Shown: positions 1 to 8,721, numbered from the stretch's first letter. The stretch: 64,000 bases of DNA from an uncultured delta proteobacterium (GCA_903911145.1 CAIWCD010000048.1:145984-209983); one strand, 5' to 3'. The notes: generated by a model from the letters alone, not told the origin. Numbers and translations: made by a program.

Positions 1-1
1 C

Positions 2-73
2 GACTATGGCTGGTTCGTCGGGGCGTTCGGTGCAGCGGGGCTCTATCTGGCTCTCGAGAAGTTGAACGCGTGA
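2..73 (+). CDS. C-terminal end of an upstream protein (possibly a permease)
   Basis: The window opens inside a reading frame that encodes 23 residues and ends in TGA at 71-73. The visible tail is aromatic and hydrophobic (it includes WFVGAFGAAGLYLAL) and looks like a final transmembrane helix. Its stop overlaps the ATG of the next gene by one base, so the two are probably co-transcribed and coupled. A tail of this kind occurs in NCS1-type nucleobase permeases, but too little is present to name it. Confidence 0.5.
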   Translation, partial: DYGWFVGAFGAAGLYLALEKLNA

Positions 74-1656
74 TGGGGGAGTGGCGTCGAAACGTGACGG
101 GCGGCGCGGCGGGCGCGATGATTCCGGCGGTCGTCGCGATCGCGCTCGTCCTGCCAGCAGCAAGCGGCTGGGCCGCGCCCAGTGCGGTCGAGCGGATTCG
201 GGCGAAGGGCGAGCTGACGTACGCGGGGGATCTGCAGGGTGGCGAGCCGTATGTGTTTCGCGATCCGCGCGACCCGTCGCGGCTCTTGGGATTCGAAGTC
301 GAGCTCGCCGATGCGCTCGCGGCCACGCTCGGTGTGCACGCACGGTTTGTGCAGAACGATTGGCACAATCTCGTTCCGTCGCTCGAGCGTGGCGATTTCG
401 ACATTGCACTCAACGGACTCGAAGACACGCCCGCGCTGCGCGCTCGCACGGCGACGACGCAAGGCTACGCGGGCTTTCGCGAGCAGCTCGTCGTGCGCAA
501 GGGATTCGCAGCGCGCTCGCTTCCGGCGCTGCGGGGGCAGCGGGTCGGCACGCTGTCGGAGTCGTTGGCACACCAACTGTTGCGCCAGAGCGGCGTCGAG
601 CTCGTGCTCTACGAGGGGCAGGAGGAGCCCTACAGCGATCTGGTGCAGAGCAGACTCTCTGCAGTGCTGCTCGATTCGGTGATCGCCTCGCGCTACGGAC
701 TCAACAAGCCGACGCTGGAACTGGCCGACGGAGATGTCTCGCGCGGGACGTATGTGATCGCGGTGCGCCAGGCGGAGCCTGAGCTGCGCGATGCGCTCGA
801 CAGCAGCCTTGCGCAACTGCGCGCGAGCGGACGACTGGGGGCAATCCTCGCGCGCTGGAAGATCGAAGACGCATCGATCGCGAGCACCGGCTCATTGACG
901 CCACAGGCCGGCACGAGCGAAGCGCGCGCGACCACGCCCAGTGCGGCCGAGAGCAACCCGGCTCAAACGCCCGAAGAACTTCCGCATGCCAGATTCGATC
1001 GCGCTCAGATCCTTCTCTTCATGCGCGGCGCAGCAATCACGCTGCTTGTCACCTTCCTCGCAATGGCCTTGGCCGCACCGCTCGGCCTCTTGCTCGCGCT
1101 GCTGCGCCTCTATGGAAGCGCGCCGCTGCGCGTCTTTGCAAACGCCTACGTCGAGCTGCTGCGCGGCACGCCGGTGCTGCTCCAGCTCTACCTCCTCTAT
1201 TACGGCCTCTCGTCGTTCATTCACTTCAGCGCGATCGGCGCGGCCGTGCTTGGCCTCGGGATGAACTACGGCGCGTACGAAGCCGAGGTCCATCGCGCGG
1301 CCCTCGGTGCCGTCCCCGCTGGACAGACCGAAGCGGCGCTCGCGCTCGGGATGTCGCGCTGGCAACTTCTGCGGCTCGTGCTCCTTCCGCAGTCGCTGCG
1401 CACCGCGCTTCCCGCGATGACGAACGACCTCATCGCGCTCTTGAAAGACAGCTCGCTGATCTCGGTGATCACGGTGGTCGAACTGACCAAGCAGATGACC
1501 ATCACGGCGGTCGATGTGCGCTCGTGGGCACTGCCGGGACTTGTCTGCGCCGGCTTCTACTTCGCGATGAGCTGGCCGCTCGGACGCATCGCCAATCGAC
1601 TCGAGGAGCGGCTCGCACAGGGGCCGCGCGAGCAGGCCGCGAAAGGCACGCCATGA
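73..1656 (+). CDS. Fused amino-acid ABC transporter: substrate-binding domain plus permease
   Basis: The 527-aa product is a fusion of two parts of a polar amino-acid importer. A hydrophobic signal segment (about residues 12-35) leads into a bacterial family-3 solute-binding domain (about 38-265). An Ala/Ser/Thr/Pro-rich linker (about 266-312) follows, then a HisM/GlnP-type inner-membrane permease (about 314-511). The permease carries the LLRGTPVLLQLYLLYYGL segment and an EAA-type loop (ALGAVPAGQTEAALALGMS) that docks on the ATPase. The ATG at 73 overlaps the upstream stop, with a GTG at 70 as the alternative. The stop overlaps the ATPase gene by 4 nt, so the two genes encode a complete importer. 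Which amino acid it carries cannot be read from the sequence. Confidence 0.92.
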   Translation: MGEWRRNVTGGAAGAMIPAVVAIALVLPAASGWAAPSAVERIRAKGELTYAGDLQGGEPYVFRDPRDPSRLLGFEVELADALAATLGVHARFVQNDWHNLVPSLERGDFDIALNGLEDTPALRARTATTQGYAGFREQLVVRKGFAARSLPALRGQRVGTLSESLAHQLLRQSGVELVLYEGQEEPYSDLVQSRLSAVLLDSVIASRYGLNKPTLELADGDVSRGTYVIAVRQAEPELRDALDSSLAQLRASGRLGAILARWKIEDASIASTGSLTPQAGTSEARATTPSAAESNPAQTPEELPHARFDRAQILLFMRGAAITLLVTFLAMALAAPLGLLLALLRLYGSAPLRVFANAYVELLRGTPVLLQLYLLYYGLSSFIHFSAIGAAVLGLGMNYGAYEAEVHRAALGAVPAGQTEAALALGMSRWQLLRLVLLPQSLRTALPAMTNDLIALLKDSSLISVITVVELTKQMTITAVDVRSWALPGLVCAGFYFAMSWPLGRIANRLEERLAQGPREQAAKGTP

Positions 1657-2417
1657 CGACGACCGGCATGCGCGCGCCGATTTGCGCGGTCGGCCTGCGC
1701 AAGAGCTACGGAACCCGAGAGGTCCTTGCGGGAATCGACGCGCAAGTCGTCGCAGGCGAGACGATCGCGCTCGTCGGCCCGAGCGGCGGCGGCAAGAGCA
1801 CGTTCCTGCGCTGCCTCAACGGACTGCACGCCTTCGATGCCGGCACGCTCGAAGTCGCGGGTCTCAGCATCGCGCCCGCGACGCACGTCTCCTCGCCGAG
1901 TCTGCGTCCTCTGCGCGCGCGCGTCGGGATGGTCTTCCAGGGGTTCCATCTCTTCCCTCACCTGAGCGTGCTGGAGAACATCTGCCTCGGTCCGCTGCAT
2001 GTGAAGCGCGAGTCACGCGATCGCGTCGAGGCGCGCGCACTCGAGTTGCTCGCCCGGGTCGGACTGCGCGATCGAGCCCTCGCGCAGCCGTCGATGCTCT
2101 CGGGTGGCCAGCAGCAGCGGGTGGCGATCGCGCGCGCGCTGGCGATGCAGCCCGAAGTTCTACTGCTCGACGAGCCGACCTCTGCGCTCGACCCCGAGAT
2201 GCGTGGCGAGGTCCTCGCGGTGCTTCGCGATCTCGCGCACGACGGGAACACAACGATGCTGATCGTGACGCACGAAATGGGCTTCGCACGCGCGGTGGCG
2301 TCACGCGTCTGGGTGTTCGATGGAGGGAAGCTCGTCGAGGATGGCCCGCCAGACGAGGTTTGCGGAAACCCGCGCAGCGAGCGGGCGCGCGCGTTTTTCG
2401 GGGCAGCACCAAGCTGA
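1653..2417 (+). CDS. Amino-acid ABC transporter ATP-binding protein (GlnQ/HisP type)
   Basis: This 254-aa ATPase energises the fused binding protein/permease encoded just upstream. Walker A is GPSGGGKST (residues 42-50), the Q-loop glutamine is in VFQGFHLFPH, the signature LSGGQQQR is at about 149-156, Walker B is VLLLDEP with the D-loop TSALD, and the switch histidine is in VTHEMGFA. Length and motifs are standard for the polar amino-acid family. The ATG at 1653 makes a 4-nt ATGA overlap with the preceding stop, which favours it over upstream in-frame starts. Confidence 0.95.
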   Translation: MTTTGMRAPICAVGLRKSYGTREVLAGIDAQVVAGETIALVGPSGGGKSTFLRCLNGLHAFDAGTLEVAGLSIAPATHVSSPSLRPLRARVGMVFQGFHLFPHLSVLENICLGPLHVKRESRDRVEARALELLARVGLRDRALAQPSMLSGGQQQRVAIARALAMQPEVLLLDEPTSALDPEMRGEVLAVLRDLAHDGNTTMLIVTHEMGFARAVASRVWVFDGGKLVEDGPPDEVCGNPRSERARAFFGAAPS

Positions 2418-2482
2418 TCGCGAGGCGCCGCAGAAGACCTGCGATGCACACCCCTGGCGTCACGAACTCACCGCTGCTCACA

Positions 2483-2513
2483 TTGACGAGACGGAGAGCG
2501 TGGTGCGTAATTT
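2483..2513 (+). promoter_or_regulatory. Candidate sigma-70-type promoter for the gene at 2523
   Basis: TTGACG (2483-2488) is followed after 19 nt by TAATTT (2508-2513), inside an AT-rich patch ending in seven T residues. The predicted transcription start falls only a few bases before the ATG at 2523 and no Shine-Dalgarno sequence is visible, so the message would be nearly leaderless. The T-run could instead belong to a weak terminator for the transporter operon. Confidence 0.35.
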
Positions 2514-2522
2514 TTTTAACCT

Positions 2523-3290
2523 ATGAATACTCCTCGCCTGCCCTCGCTCCTGGTTCTCGTTCTCGCGGCATCCGTCATGGACGGCACCTGCGGTCCTGCC
2601 GATACCGGAACCGGAAACCCCGATCCGATCACCACCGGAGGTGGCAGCGCTGGATCGTCGGGCGGAGGCACTTGCACGTTGGGCACGCCGGACGCCTGTG
2701 GCAGTTGCTCAGTCTCCTGCCCGGGCCCGGACGACGCGCGCACGCAGCGCACCTGCTCCTCGGCGACAGCGTCCGGCCAGTGCGGGATCACCTGTCTGGG
2801 AAACGCATACGACGTGAACGGTGACGTCAACGATGGCTGCGAGGCCGTCGACAACGATGGAGCGGGCCACACGATTGCCACCGCGCGGGCGTTCAATCTG
2901 GCCAGCGCCAACCCGCTGAACTTCACCGCGGGCGCGCTCTTGAGTGACACGCGCCTGCACGCCGACGCGCCAACATCGCGCGTGTGGCCCACTGCTGACG
3001 TCTACTCCCTCACCGCTCCCAACTCTGGAAACGGAGATCAGCTGAGCGTCGTGGCCTGCCTCGGGATCCCCTCGCTGCCCTCCGACAACGAGTTCCAGAT
3101 CTGCATCACCGACGCGAACGCGGCGAGCTTCTCCAGCGCCAACTGTGGACAGGCCCATGGTGGAGAGAGCGCGAGCCAGTGCGTCGCACCGCCCGACGGC
3201 TCGACGCGCGGCGGGCCGTTCTTCATCCAGATCACCAAGCTCACGGGCTCGCGCTCACCCGACAAATACGCGCTCTGGATGTCGAACTAG
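2523..3290 (+). CDS. Secreted Cys-rich protein of unknown function
   Basis: The 255-aa product begins with a hydrophobic export signal (about residues 7-18), then a low-complexity Gly/Ser/Thr/Asp linker (about 24-48) and a Cys-rich segment (about 50-110) that includes the pattern YDVNGDVNDGCEA. The C-terminal half looks like a beta-rich domain. Similar Cys-rich segments with an NGDxNDGCE motif are common in myxobacterial secreted and cell-surface proteins. The cysteine near residue 23 (DGTC) does not fit a lipobox well, so lipidation is doubtful. No enzymatic motif is visible and no function is assigned. It stands alone between the transporter and convergent lpxB. Confidence 0.75.
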   Translation: MNTPRLPSLLVLVLAASVMDGTCGPADTGTGNPDPITTGGGSAGSSGGGTCTLGTPDACGSCSVSCPGPDDARTQRTCSSATASGQCGITCLGNAYDVNGDVNDGCEAVDNDGAGHTIATARAFNLASANPLNFTAGALLSDTRLHADAPTSRVWPTADVYSLTAPNSGNGDQLSVVACLGIPSLPSDNEFQICITDANAASFSSANCGQAHGGESASQCVAPPDGSTRGGPFFIQITKLTGSRSPDKYALWMSN

Positions 3291-3308
3291 CGGTCAATCG
3301 CTTGCGGA

Positions 3309-4586
3309 TCAGCGGATGACTGACTCGCCGGTCAGTAATCCGCTGATCTCCTCGGCCACTCTGCGCGCGACGTTCGCAGCGCCCGCGGGAGCAATCTCGT
3401 CGCGCACCGCCAGCAACGCCGCCCGCATCCCCTCGCGCACGCCCCCGCGAGCAAGCAGAGTCTGTGCACTCTCTGCGATCGTCTCGGGCGTGCAGGCCGC
3501 TTGAATCAACTCAGGAACGATTCCCCGCTGCGCGAGCAGGTTCGGCAGCGCGATGAACTTCACGCGGACGAGCATTCGCGCGATCGCATAACTGAGCCAC
3601 GAGAGTCGATAGACCACCACTGTCGGACAGAGCTGCAGCGCGGATTCGAGAGTCGCGGTGCCTGACGCGACGACGGCAGCATCACTGGCCGCGAGCAGTT
3701 CGGGCGCGCGTCCCTCGAGAAACGCCAGCGGGAGCTTCGCATCGCGCGCCGAATCTCGCAGCGCGGCAAGGTCGATCGTGGGCGCGACGGGAACGGCGAA
3801 CTGAAGCGAAGGATCTCGCGCGGCGAGCAGCTGGGCCGCGCCCAGCAAGGGTTTCCAGAGTCGGGCGATCTCCTGCTTGCGCGACCCAGGCAGGAGCGCG
3901 AGCAGCGGCCGTGCGGGGTCAAGACCGAGCTCGCGCTTCCGCGCAGGCCGCGCGCGCGTGTCATCGTCGAGAGAATCGCGATGATTGGTATGCAAACCAT
4001 CTTGATCCACGGCGAGTCGGTCGGCGAGCGGATTTCCCACGTAGATCGCCTCGACGCCGTGCTCTGCGTAGAAGGCTCGCTCGAAGGGAAGAATGACGAG
4101 CATGCGCAGAATGTCGCGTGCGATCTGGCGGACGCGATAGGTGCGCCAGGCCCAGACGCTCGGGCCGATGAAGTAGGCGACCGGCACGTTCACGCGCTTC
4201 AATCGGCGCGCGAGGCGCAAGTTGAAATCGGGACTGTCGATGAGGAGCGCGAGGCGTGGTCTGCGTTTGCGCGCCGCCGTGGCGAGCGTTGAGAGCGCGC
4301 GCAGAAGACGTGGGATCGCAGGCAGCACCTCGACAAGGCCCATCACGCCGAGCGTCTCCGCGCGCACGAGCGCCTCGCAACCTTCGGCGCGCATGAGCGG
4401 TCCGGCTGCCCCGAAAGCACGCAGGCCGGGCGCCATCAACTTCAGCTCCCGCAGCACTGCAGCGCCATGCAGATCTGCCGAAGCCTCCACCGCGACGACG
4501 AGCAGTTCACCCGACAGGGATCTCGTCTCGCCCGCGCCAGGAGCGGCCGCGCGCATCACCGAATCTGCGCGCGCGTCTCCCGACAT
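3309..4586 (-). CDS. lpxB: Lipid-A-disaccharide synthase LpxB
   Basis: LpxB joins UDP-2,3-diacylglucosamine to lipid X, forming the tetraacyl disaccharide of lipid A at the inner membrane. The 425-aa product has typical family signatures: EASADLHGA near the N-terminus, YFIGPSVWAWR in the middle, and LALLPGSRKQEI opening the C-terminal domain. The ATG at 4586 overlaps the preceding stop by one base (TGATG). An unusual segment of about 15-20 residues, including DQDGLHTNHRDSLDDD, lies between the two GT-B halves just before the LLPGSR motif. It contains one copy of the dispersed palindrome described elsewhere in this window. Confidence 0.95.
   Translation of the reverse strand: MSGDARADSVMRAAAPGAGETRSLSGELLVVAVEASADLHGAAVLRELKLMAPGLRAFGAAGPLMRAEGCEALVRAETLGVMGLVEVLPAIPRLLRALSTLATAARKRRPRLALLIDSPDFNLRLARRLKRVNVPVAYFIGPSVWAWRTYRVRQIARDILRMLVILPFERAFYAEHGVEAIYVGNPLADRLAVDQDGLHTNHRDSLDDDTRARPARKRELGLDPARPLLALLPGSRKQEIARLWKPLLGAAQLLAARDPSLQFAVPVAPTIDLAALRDSARDAKLPLAFLEGRAPELLAASDAAVVASGTATLESALQLCPTVVVYRLSWLSYAIARMLVRVKFIALPNLLAQRGIVPELIQAACTPETIAESAQTLLARGGVREGMRAALLAVRDEIAPAGAANVARRVAEEISGLLTGESVIR
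3983..4001. repeat. Dispersed palindromic repeat, copy in lpxB
   Basis: The core TTGGTATGCAAA lies at 3985-3996, with GAT/ATC flanks making an imperfect palindrome. It is in frame and encodes part of a segment (GLHTNH) that appears to be extra relative to other LpxB proteins. It belongs to the same family as the copies at 19593, 29236, 32556, 48096, 48123 and 57502. Confidence 0.6.
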
Positions 4587-4954
4587 CACGCCTGCGCCAG
4601 ATCCGGCGGCGGTGGTGTGCCCCCCTCGGGCGCGCCGCCGTTGGCATCCCACTCGAGAGAGAGATCGTGCGGCCGCATCGCGAGCTTCACTTTCTCGAGG
4701 AGCCAGATCGCTTTGCCGGGCAACGGATCCACGGAGGCGATGCAGATGTGGACATCCTTCGCGAGCGCGTTCGGATGCAGTTCGCGCATCTTCCCGTCGA
4801 GCGCGAACGAGGCGTAGGCGTTGAGCTTGTCCTCGAGGAGCTGCACTGCGCGCGGCTTCTCCCACTCGCCGCGCCCGACCTCGAGCATCAATCGCCATTC
4901 GCGCTCGCCGCGAACCTTCACCACTGCGTCGATCACTCCGGCCTGGGAAAGCAT
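4586..4954 (-). CDS. Small conserved protein, DUF6572-like
   Basis: This 122-aa product begins MLSQAGVIDAVV and contains KLNAYASFALDGKM and a hydrophilic, Pro/Gly-rich C-terminus. The start of a beta-rich fold followed by LLEDKLNAYASF resembles proteins annotated as DUF6572, whose function is unknown; the match is from memory and is not secure. The ATG at 4954 is preferred because the upstream in-frame extension is Arg-rich and unlike the rest. Its stop overlaps the lpxB start (TGATG) and it follows lpxI by 19 nt, so it is part of the lipid A operon. Confidence 0.7.
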   Translation of the reverse strand: MLSQAGVIDAVVKVRGEREWRLMLEVGRGEWEKPRAVQLLEDKLNAYASFALDGKMRELHPNALAKDVHICIASVDPLPGKAIWLLEKVKLAMRPHDLSLEWDANGGAPEGGTPPPPDLAQA

Positions 4955-4973
4955 GCGGCTCCTCTGCGCGTTG

Positions 4974-5801
4974 TCATATTCCCTCGACCGCGATCTTCGC
5001 GGCATCGGCCGCGCGCACGAACTCCGCACGATCGAGCACGAGCGTGCGACCCGCTTCCAGCGCGAGCGCGGAGCATCCGGCGGAGACGAGCGCGGAGATC
5101 GTCGCGGGTCCGACCGCGGGAAGATCGAACCGCTCGTCCTGGCCCGGCTTGACCATCTTGATCACCGCGGCTCCATCTCCGCCGCCGCGTGAAAGTTCGC
5201 CGCCGCGCGCGATGCAGGCGTCCGTTCCTTCGACCGCTTCGACCGCGAGCACGACGCCGCGCTTGACCACCACAGTCTGCCCGAGATCGAGCGCGCCCAG
5301 GCTGAGCGCGGCTTTGCGGCCCACCTCGACATCGGCGCGCTGCTCGTCGGTGAACGCGCGCTTGCCGATCGGACCTGCCGACGCGAGCAGCTCTCCACAA
5401 TGAGGCAGTGGAGAAATGATGCGCACGCCCTCCTCTTCCAGCGCCGCCGCGATCGCCCGCAGCGCCGCGTCGTCACCGAAGCTGCGCAGGCGCGACAATA
5501 CTTTGAGTCCCAACCAATCCGGCCGCACGTCGAAGAGACGTACTTTGCGAATGCCGCCGCAGAAGATCGCTTCAGTGCAGCCGCCTTCTCTCATCGCCTC
5601 GACGATGCGCCCGAGCTGGCCGAGCTTGACCCAGCTGAGCTTCGCGACGTGCTGCGCGAGCGAAGGATCGGCCTCGCCCTCGTGTGCCGCGGCAATCACG
5701 CGACGACCGGTGCGCGCAACCGCCTGCGCGACGAGGATCGGAAAGCGGCCCGACCCGGCGACCAGCCCGAGCGGCGCGACTTGAGCCGCGCCCGTACTCA
5801 C
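4974..5801 (-). CDS. lpxI: UDP-2,3-diacylglucosamine pyrophosphatase LpxI
   Basis: LpxI hydrolyses UDP-2,3-diacylglucosamine to lipid X and UMP, the step before LpxB; it replaces the unrelated LpxH used by enterobacteria. The 275-aa product opens with LGLVAGSGRFPILVAQAV and contains FCGGIRKVRLFD and GDDAALRAIA, all typical of this family (DUF1009). The GTG start at 5801 gives a 4-nt GTGA overlap with the lpxA stop and places the conserved N-terminus at residue 10. The reading frame continues upstream only as an Arg-rich shadow of lpxA. Confidence 0.93.
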   Translation of the reverse strand: MSTGAAQVAPLGLVAGSGRFPILVAQAVARTGRRVIAAAHEGEADPSLAQHVAKLSWVKLGQLGRIVEAMREGGCTEAIFCGGIRKVRLFDVRPDWLGLKVLSRLRSFGDDAALRAIAAALEEEGVRIISPLPHCGELLASAGPIGKRAFTDEQRADVEVGRKAALSLGALDLGQTVVVKRGVVLAVEAVEGTDACIARGGELSRGGGDGAAVIKMVKPGQDERFDLPAVGPATISALVSAGCSALALEAGRTLVLDRAEFVRAADAAKIAVEGI

Positions 5802-6571
5802 CGCGCGATGCCTCGCTCGCTGCCGTCGAGAAACGCGACGAGATGATCGATCTCGCTGTGCCCGCCGTGCTCGGCACGCACGCGGCTGACCGCCTCGCGC
5901 AGCCCGAGCTTCGAGCGATAGAGGATCTTGTAGGCACTCTTCACGCGCGCCATCGCGTCGCCGTCGAAGTTCGCGCGCGTCAGGCCAACCGTGTTCAAAC
6001 CCACGACCTCGGCGCGATCTCCCTGCACCGTCACGTACGGCGGCACATCCTGCGTCACCATTGCGCCGCCGGAGACAAAGGCGAGCCGTCCGACGCGAGT
6101 GAACTGGTGCACGGCAGTGAGACCGCCGAAGATCACTCGATCCTCCACGCGCACGTGCCCCGCGAGCGCACAGCTGTTGGCGAGGATGCAATGGTCGCCG
6201 AGCTGCACGTCGTGCGCGACGTGGCTGTTGGCCATGAGGAGACACGCGTTGCCGATCTTCGTCAGGCCGCCGCCTTGCGTGGTCCCGATGTGCACGGTGG
6301 AGAATTCGCGGAACTGGTTGTGGTCGCCGATCTCCAGCCGCGTCGGCTCGCCTGCGTACTTGAGATCCTGCGGGACGCCGCCGATGCAGGCGTGCGGGAA
6401 GATGATGTTCCCAATCCCGATCGTGGTGCGGCCCTCGATCACCGCGTGCGAGCCGACGCGCGTCTGTCGTGCGATGCGCACGTGTGGGCCGATGACGGCG
6501 TAGGGACCGACCTCGACGGAGGAGTCGAGCTCAGCGTGCGAATCGATGATCGCTGTCGGATGGATGCTCAT
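5798..6571 (-). CDS. lpxA: UDP-N-acetylglucosamine acyltransferase LpxA
   Basis: LpxA transfers a 3-hydroxyacyl chain from acyl carrier protein to the 3-OH of UDP-GlcNAc, the first step of lipid A synthesis. The 257-aa product starts MSIHPTAIIDSHAELD, has left-handed beta-helix hexapeptide repeats (about residues 5-185), the GGVPQDLKYAGEPT loop, and the NSHVAHDVQLGDHCI segment carrying the expected catalytic histidine. The helical C-terminal domain is present. The ATG at 6571 overlaps the fabZ stop by 4 nt. Confidence 0.97.
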   Translation of the reverse strand: MSIHPTAIIDSHAELDSSVEVGPYAVIGPHVRIARQTRVGSHAVIEGRTTIGIGNIIFPHACIGGVPQDLKYAGEPTRLEIGDHNQFREFSTVHIGTTQGGGLTKIGNACLLMANSHVAHDVQLGDHCILANSCALAGHVRVEDRVIFGGLTAVHQFTRVGRLAFVSGGAMVTQDVPPYVTVQGDRAEVVGLNTVGLTRANFDGDAMARVKSAYKILYRSKLGLREAVSRVRAEHGGHSEIDHLVAFLDGSERGIAR

Positions 6572-7029
6572 GGCGCGTCCTTCTTGTCGGCGAGCGTAGC
6601 GAGCATTTCGCACTCGCTCGCGAGCTGGCCGTCGACTTTCGCCTCGGCGGTGAACTTGAAGATCGATCCCTTGCGGCGCACGAGCGCGACGTGCAGGTCG
6701 AGGCGATCGCCCGGGATGACCACGCGGCGGAACTTCACGTTGTCGAACGCGGCCAGGTACATCACCATCGTCGCCGGATCGAAGGCGCTCAGGTTGTGCG
6801 CGAGCAGAGCGCCCGCCTGCGCCATCGCCTCGAGCTGCAGCACGCCCGGCATCACTGGTTGGCCGGGAAAGTGTCCCTGAAAGAAGGGCTCGTTCACCGT
6901 GACGTTTTTGTACGCGTGGATGCGCACGCCCGGCTCGACAGCGACGACGCGATCAACGAGCAGGAACGGATAGCGATGCGGGAGCGCGGCGATGATCTGC
7001 CTGATGTCGAGCGCAAAAGCGGTGTCCAA
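6568..7029 (-). CDS. fabZ: 3-hydroxyacyl-ACP dehydratase FabZ
   Basis: FabZ dehydrates 3-hydroxyacyl-ACP in fatty acid elongation and competes with LpxA/LpxD for the same substrate pool, which explains its usual place among lpx genes. The 153-aa hot-dog protein has LPHRYPFLLVDRV near the N-terminus, the catalytic His in FFQGHFPGQPVMPGV, and the catalytic Glu in LQLEAMAQAGA. It sits 33 nt after lpxD and overlaps lpxA by 4 nt. Confidence 0.97.
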   Translation of the reverse strand: MDTAFALDIRQIIAALPHRYPFLLVDRVVAVEPGVRIHAYKNVTVNEPFFQGHFPGQPVMPGVLQLEAMAQAGALLAHNLSAFDPATMVMYLAAFDNVKFRRVVIPGDRLDLHVALVRRKGSIFKFTAEAKVDGQLASECEMLATLADKKDAP

Positions 7030-7062
7030 GGCGGCAAGCTCCTCGCAAGAAGGAGGCGTTCT

Positions 7063-8142
7063 CTACCTTGACCTGCGCTCGGCATCCAGCGCGGCCTCGA
7101 GCTCGCTGACGCGCGAGGAGAGACGCTTGACGTCGCGCACGAGTTCCGCAAGGCGCGGAAGAGAGGCGGAGAGCCGCAGCCAGTCGCGGTGATCGATGGC
7201 CGGCGAGCCGCTCATGGTGGCGCCATCCGGCACGTCGCGCGAAACACCGCTCTGGGCGCCGATGCGCGCGCCGTCTCCGATGTGCAGATGGCCGACGACG
7301 CCGACCTGCCCCGCGAGCACGACACCCGCGCCCAGCGTGGTGGAGCCCGATACGCCGCTCTGCGCGACGAGAAGCGAGAGCGGCCCGACCTGCACGTTGT
7401 GCGCGACCTGCACGAGGTTGTCGATCTTCGCGCCACGCCCAATCACCGTCTCGCCGAGCGTCGCGCGATCGATGCAGGTGCAGGCGCCGATCTCGACGTC
7501 GTCCTCGATGCGCACGATGCCGGCCTGCGGGACCTTGCGGTGCATCGGACCGGGATTTTCGGGATCTCCCTCGAGGTCGAAGGCGAAGCCGAAGCCGTCC
7601 GAGCCGATCACGCAGTTGGGCTGAAGCGTGACGCGATCGCCGAGGATACAGCGCTCGCGCACGACCGCGCCCGCGTGAAGCAGACAGTCAGCGCCGATCT
7701 GCGCGAACGCGAGCACCTGAACGCCGGGACGCACGATTGTGCGCGGACCGATCGTGGCGTGCGGACCGATGACAGTGCCCGCGAAGATCTGCGCAGTCGG
7801 ATCGACCGTCGCATCCGGGTGAACGAGCGCGTGCGGGGAGATGCCGGCGACCGCGACTGGCGCGGGATGGAAGAGCGCGCTCGCCTTCGCGAACGCGACG
7901 TACGGCTGCGCGGCGATCAGCGCCGTCGCAGTTGCCGGCACCAGCGCCGCGTCATCTTCCGAGACGATCACGGCACCGGCCCGCGTCGCGAGCAGCTGCT
8001 TCTTGTAACGGGGATTCGCGTAGAAGGCGCACTTGTCCGCGCCGGCCGATTCGAGTGATGCGACGCCCGTGATCTGCTGCTGCGCACTCGCTGAGTGCCG
8101 CGCAGAAATCCGCGACGAGAGCTCAGCGAGCGAGAACTCCAC
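7063..8142 (-). CDS. lpxD: UDP-3-O-acylglucosamine N-acyltransferase LpxD
   Basis: LpxD adds the N-linked acyl chain to UDP-3-O-acyl-glucosamine. The 359-aa product has an N-terminal uridine-binding domain (about residues 1-100, with CAFYANPRYKKQL), a long hexapeptide-repeat beta-helix (about 105-310, including IGSDGFGFAFD and the expected catalytic His in VQVAHNVQVG), and a C-terminal helix ending in a short coiled coil. Length is close to the family norm. It lies between skp (24 nt upstream) and fabZ. Confidence 0.96.
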   Translation of the reverse strand: MEFSLAELSSRISARHSASAQQQITGVASLESAGADKCAFYANPRYKKQLLATRAGAVIVSEDDAALVPATATALIAAQPYVAFAKASALFHPAPVAVAGISPHALVHPDATVDPTAQIFAGTVIGPHATIGPRTIVRPGVQVLAFAQIGADCLLHAGAVVRERCILGDRVTLQPNCVIGSDGFGFAFDLEGDPENPGPMHRKVPQAGIVRIEDDVEIGACTCIDRATLGETVIGRGAKIDNLVQVAHNVQVGPLSLLVAQSGVSGSTTLGAGVVLAGQVGVVGHLHIGDGARIGAQSGVSRDVPDGATMSGSPAIDHRDWLRLSASLPRLAELVRDVKRLSSRVSELEAALDAERRSR

Positions 8143-8166
8143 GGCGGGCGCCTTCGCTGCTGCTGG

Positions 8167-8721
8167 CTACTTCTTGCTCGACTTGACCGTCTTCGCGTCA
8201 GATCCCGCAGCCGCGAACTTGTCGTTGTAGCGGCGAACGACCTCGTTGGTGACGTCGGCCGAGTTGGGCGCGTAGAGCAGCGCCTGCTTGTCGAGGACGA
8301 ACGCCAGCCCTTCGCGCTCGCTCACCTCGGCGATGACCTGCAGCATCCGCTGCGAGATCGAATCCATCGCCGCCTTCTCCTTCTTGCTGATGCTCTCCTG
8401 AAGCTCCTGCGCGCTCTGCTGCGTCTCGAGATACGCCTTCTTCAGCTCCTCCTGCTTCTTGTGCTTGGCGTCCTCGGAGAGCACCGAGACCTGCTTCTGG
8501 TAATCAGCGTCCATCTTCTGCAGCGCAGACTGCTTGGCGTCGACCTGCGCGCGGGCCGCATCGACCTCGCCCTGCAGCTTCGACTTCGCCGCCTTGCCCT
8601 CCTCGACCTCCTGAACCGCGCGCTGCACATCGACGTAGCCGATCTTGATCGACTCGGCGCGAGCGGCGTGACCAACGAGAAGAGCGGCAGGAAGAACGAG
8701 AGAGACGAGGAGGCGGCGCAT
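8167..8721 (-). CDS. skp: OmpH/Skp-family periplasmic chaperone
   Basis: Skp holds unfolded outer-membrane proteins in the periplasm and passes them to BamA. The 184-aa product has a signal peptide (MRRLLVSLVLPAALLVGHAARA), then KIGYVDVQRAVQEVEEGKA, and a long Lys/Glu/Gln-rich coiled coil (about 45-130) as in the family. It heads the lpxD-fabZ-lpxA-lpxI-lpxB run. In related genomes bamA lies directly upstream; here a plus-strand block of about 6 kb lies between them. Confidence 0.9.
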   Translation of the reverse strand: MRRLLVSLVLPAALLVGHAARAESIKIGYVDVQRAVQEVEEGKAAKSKLQGEVDAARAQVDAKQSALQKMDADYQKQVSVLSEDAKHKKQEELKKAYLETQQSAQELQESISKKEKAAMDSISQRMLQVIAEVSEREGLAFVLDKQALLYAPNSADVTNEVVRRYNDKFAAAGSDAKTVKSSKK

